From Pyropia yezoensis (Eukaryota > Rhodophyta > Bangiophyceae > Bangiales > Bangiaceae): a stretch of DNA of 64,000 bases. The position numbers were made by a program, and so were the translations under genes. The notes below the pieces were generated by a model, which had not been told where the DNA came from, ran no database searches, and was given only the letters and a program-made list of their open reading frames with translations. Shown piece after piece: positions 63,001-64,000 of the stretch. The stretch covers positions 11,585,777 to 11,649,776 of the forward strand of contig CM020619.1 in NCBI GenBank assembly GCA_009829735.1. The letters run 5' to 3'. Every line of letters starts with the position of its first letter. The stretch's first letter is position 1.

Positions 63001-64000
63001 GCCGCCGCCGCCCGTGCCGTCGCCGCCGCCCACGCCACGCGCGCCGCTCTACGTGCGGCGGTCGCCGCGGGCGGCGGCGGTCGGGGCCGACGCGCACCCG
63101 GCCAAGGCGTCGCCGGCGGTGGCGTCGCTGTCGCCAACGTCAGCAGCGGTGGTCAAGCGGCCACGCCTGACGTACGCGACGACCAGCGACAGCCTGGTGT
63201 TTATTCAGGAGACGGCCTACTTTGCCGAGCTCTCTGCCGCCACGGCCGCGTTTAGTAGCTGGGGCAGCGGCGGTGGGATGGGGAGCCCCACCGCCATCAC
63301 TGATGGGGTGCCCACCGCCGGCGCTGACGGCGGCATGCTCGTTGCCGCCGACGAGGTGGACCGGTACGCGGGCTCCGCCGCCGCGGCCGCTGCCTGGGCG
63401 GTCGCGCGGGAGGCGGTCGAGCGGCGGCTACGGCGGGACTCGCTGCTCCGTGCGTTTGCCGCGGCGAATGTCGCGTCGGCGCTGCCGTCGCCCGCGTCGC
63501 TGTCGACGCACGCGGCGTCAGCTGCGGCGGCCGCCGCGGCAGCCGCAGCGGCCGCGGCGGCGGCGGCGTCCGCGTCGGCCGCGCTGGGCACCCGTGGCGG
63601 CAGCGGCGGTAGTGGGGCGGCCGGCGGTGGCGGCGGCGGAGGCGGCGGCGGCGGCACTGGCGGCGGCACCATCCGCGGCGGCGTCAGCAGTGGCGGCGAG
63701 GCGGCAGCCCACTACGGGTCCTCCCGTCACGTGCCGCAGACGCCGTCGTCGTCCTCCTCGTCGGGGGACGACGCGGACCTGGATGTGGACACGGCGTCGC
63801 GGACGCTGCTCAAGATCAAGTGCGAGCCGCTGCCCGTCCGCCGTGCGGAGCTCCTCCTCCGCGGCAGCGAGGCGTGGCAGGTGCGGCTGGAGCTGCTGCC
63901 CCCCATCTTTGACTCGACCCTCTCCCCGCTGTCGCCGTCGGGGTGGCTCGCGATGGCCACGGGGGTGGGCGCACCACCCGTGCTGTCGCCGGCACCGGCG
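60042..64000 (+). CDS. MED14: Mediator of RNA polymerase II transcription subunit 14, 5' part
   Basis: ATG 60042 (ACCATGGCG). Exon 1 ends at 60251; exon 2 starts at 60559. The joined N-terminus matches the conserved MED14 start: VPVAKLVHDSVQAAYKELHA, then LLDSLSDK, KEAVVEYALRTRHRLVRLLV and VVRWSMDYG. Further conserved parts are ADAADVLGTGRYHRLPAIMG, RKRYVLGRVGRATRALLRAA, VTVGLPETWTVRLSLDGVDP with DASLFRVHAVDVLVDG, and FKRAAMTLHPRRVNVEALLL. MED14 is the backbone that links Mediator head, middle and tail. The frame changes by one base at G12 (60907-60918), and an in-frame TAG occurs at 61184. From 61187 the frame is open to the window end. Poly-Ala, poly-Gly (G20 at 61551) and Ser runs fill the loops. 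3' end beyond the window. Confidence 0.8.
60252..60558 (+). other. MED14 intron 1 (307 nt)
   Basis: Donor AAG/GTGCGT, G-rich 5' half, a T-rich tract (about 60525-60548) and acceptor CCGCGCAG/ACC. Phase 0; removal joins two conserved MED14 helices. Confidence 0.85.

Noticed and set aside
1..64000. tRNA, rRNA and snRNA genes
   Set aside because: I scanned for tRNA B-box/T-arm patterns and rRNA-like conserved blocks and saw none; a covariance-model search would be decisive.

Overview
This window looks like nuclear DNA of a very GC-rich eukaryote. It has TATA boxes, GT-AG introns, a Mediator subunit gene, a SET-domain gene, kelch and TPR proteins, and LTR-retrotransposon genes. The GC content, the large alanine/glycine/proline-rich proteins, the few short introns and the NB-ARC/TPR receptor recall bangiophyte red algae such as Porphyra or Pyropia. 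That assignment is inference; nothing here proves the species. GC-rich sequence leaves most frames open by chance, so I kept only frames with domain motifs, plausible exon ends or coherent composition. No rRNA, tRNA or CRISPR array was recognised.

Layout. 0-1.5 kb: a decayed, inverted copy of the gag part of the retroelement at 25.2 kb. 2.0-4.0 kb: a TATA-driven minus-strand gene of unknown function in at least two pieces. 6.0-10.2 kb: a 2,062-bp head-to-tail duplication with a TATA promoter and part of a zinc-finger frame; only the second copy runs on to a complete two-finger frame. 10.7-13.8 kb: a Ty3/gypsy-like element with gag, protease, reverse transcriptase and RNase H but no integrase. 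15.4-20.3 kb (minus): a large STAND NTPase (NB-ARC plus 46-residue TPR units). 20.3-25.2 kb: mostly non-coding. 25.2-28.2 kb: a second retroelement (gag, protease) that stops inside a host kelch gene on the minus strand (28.2-29.6 kb). 32.3-33.1 kb: a SET-domain gene with its own TATA box. 36.4-37.6 kb: a cysteine-rich orphan. 37.7-40.9 kb (minus): a large predicted secreted protein with frame breaks. 41-49.9 kb: low-complexity DNA, minisatellites, a foldback repeat and coding-like scraps. 49.9-50.9 kb: an intact-looking Tc1/mariner-IS630 type transposase. 51.0-54.9 kb (minus): a multi-exon TPR protein. 55.6-57.8 kb (minus): a secreted beta-propeller protein. 60.0-64.0 kb: Mediator subunit 14, running off the window.

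The strongest observations concern RNA structure. The gag/protease junction of the second retroelement carries a complete -1 frameshift signal: slippery heptamer, 6-nt spacer and H-type pseudoknot, all visible by eye. The first retroelement has a canonical slippery heptamer at the corresponding place. The kelch gene has an intron in which a G25 run near the donor faces a C35 run abutting the acceptor, so the intron could fold on itself and bring its ends together. Long G and C runs recur through the window, several directly upstream of apparent 3' splice sites, and several reading frames break at or near such runs.
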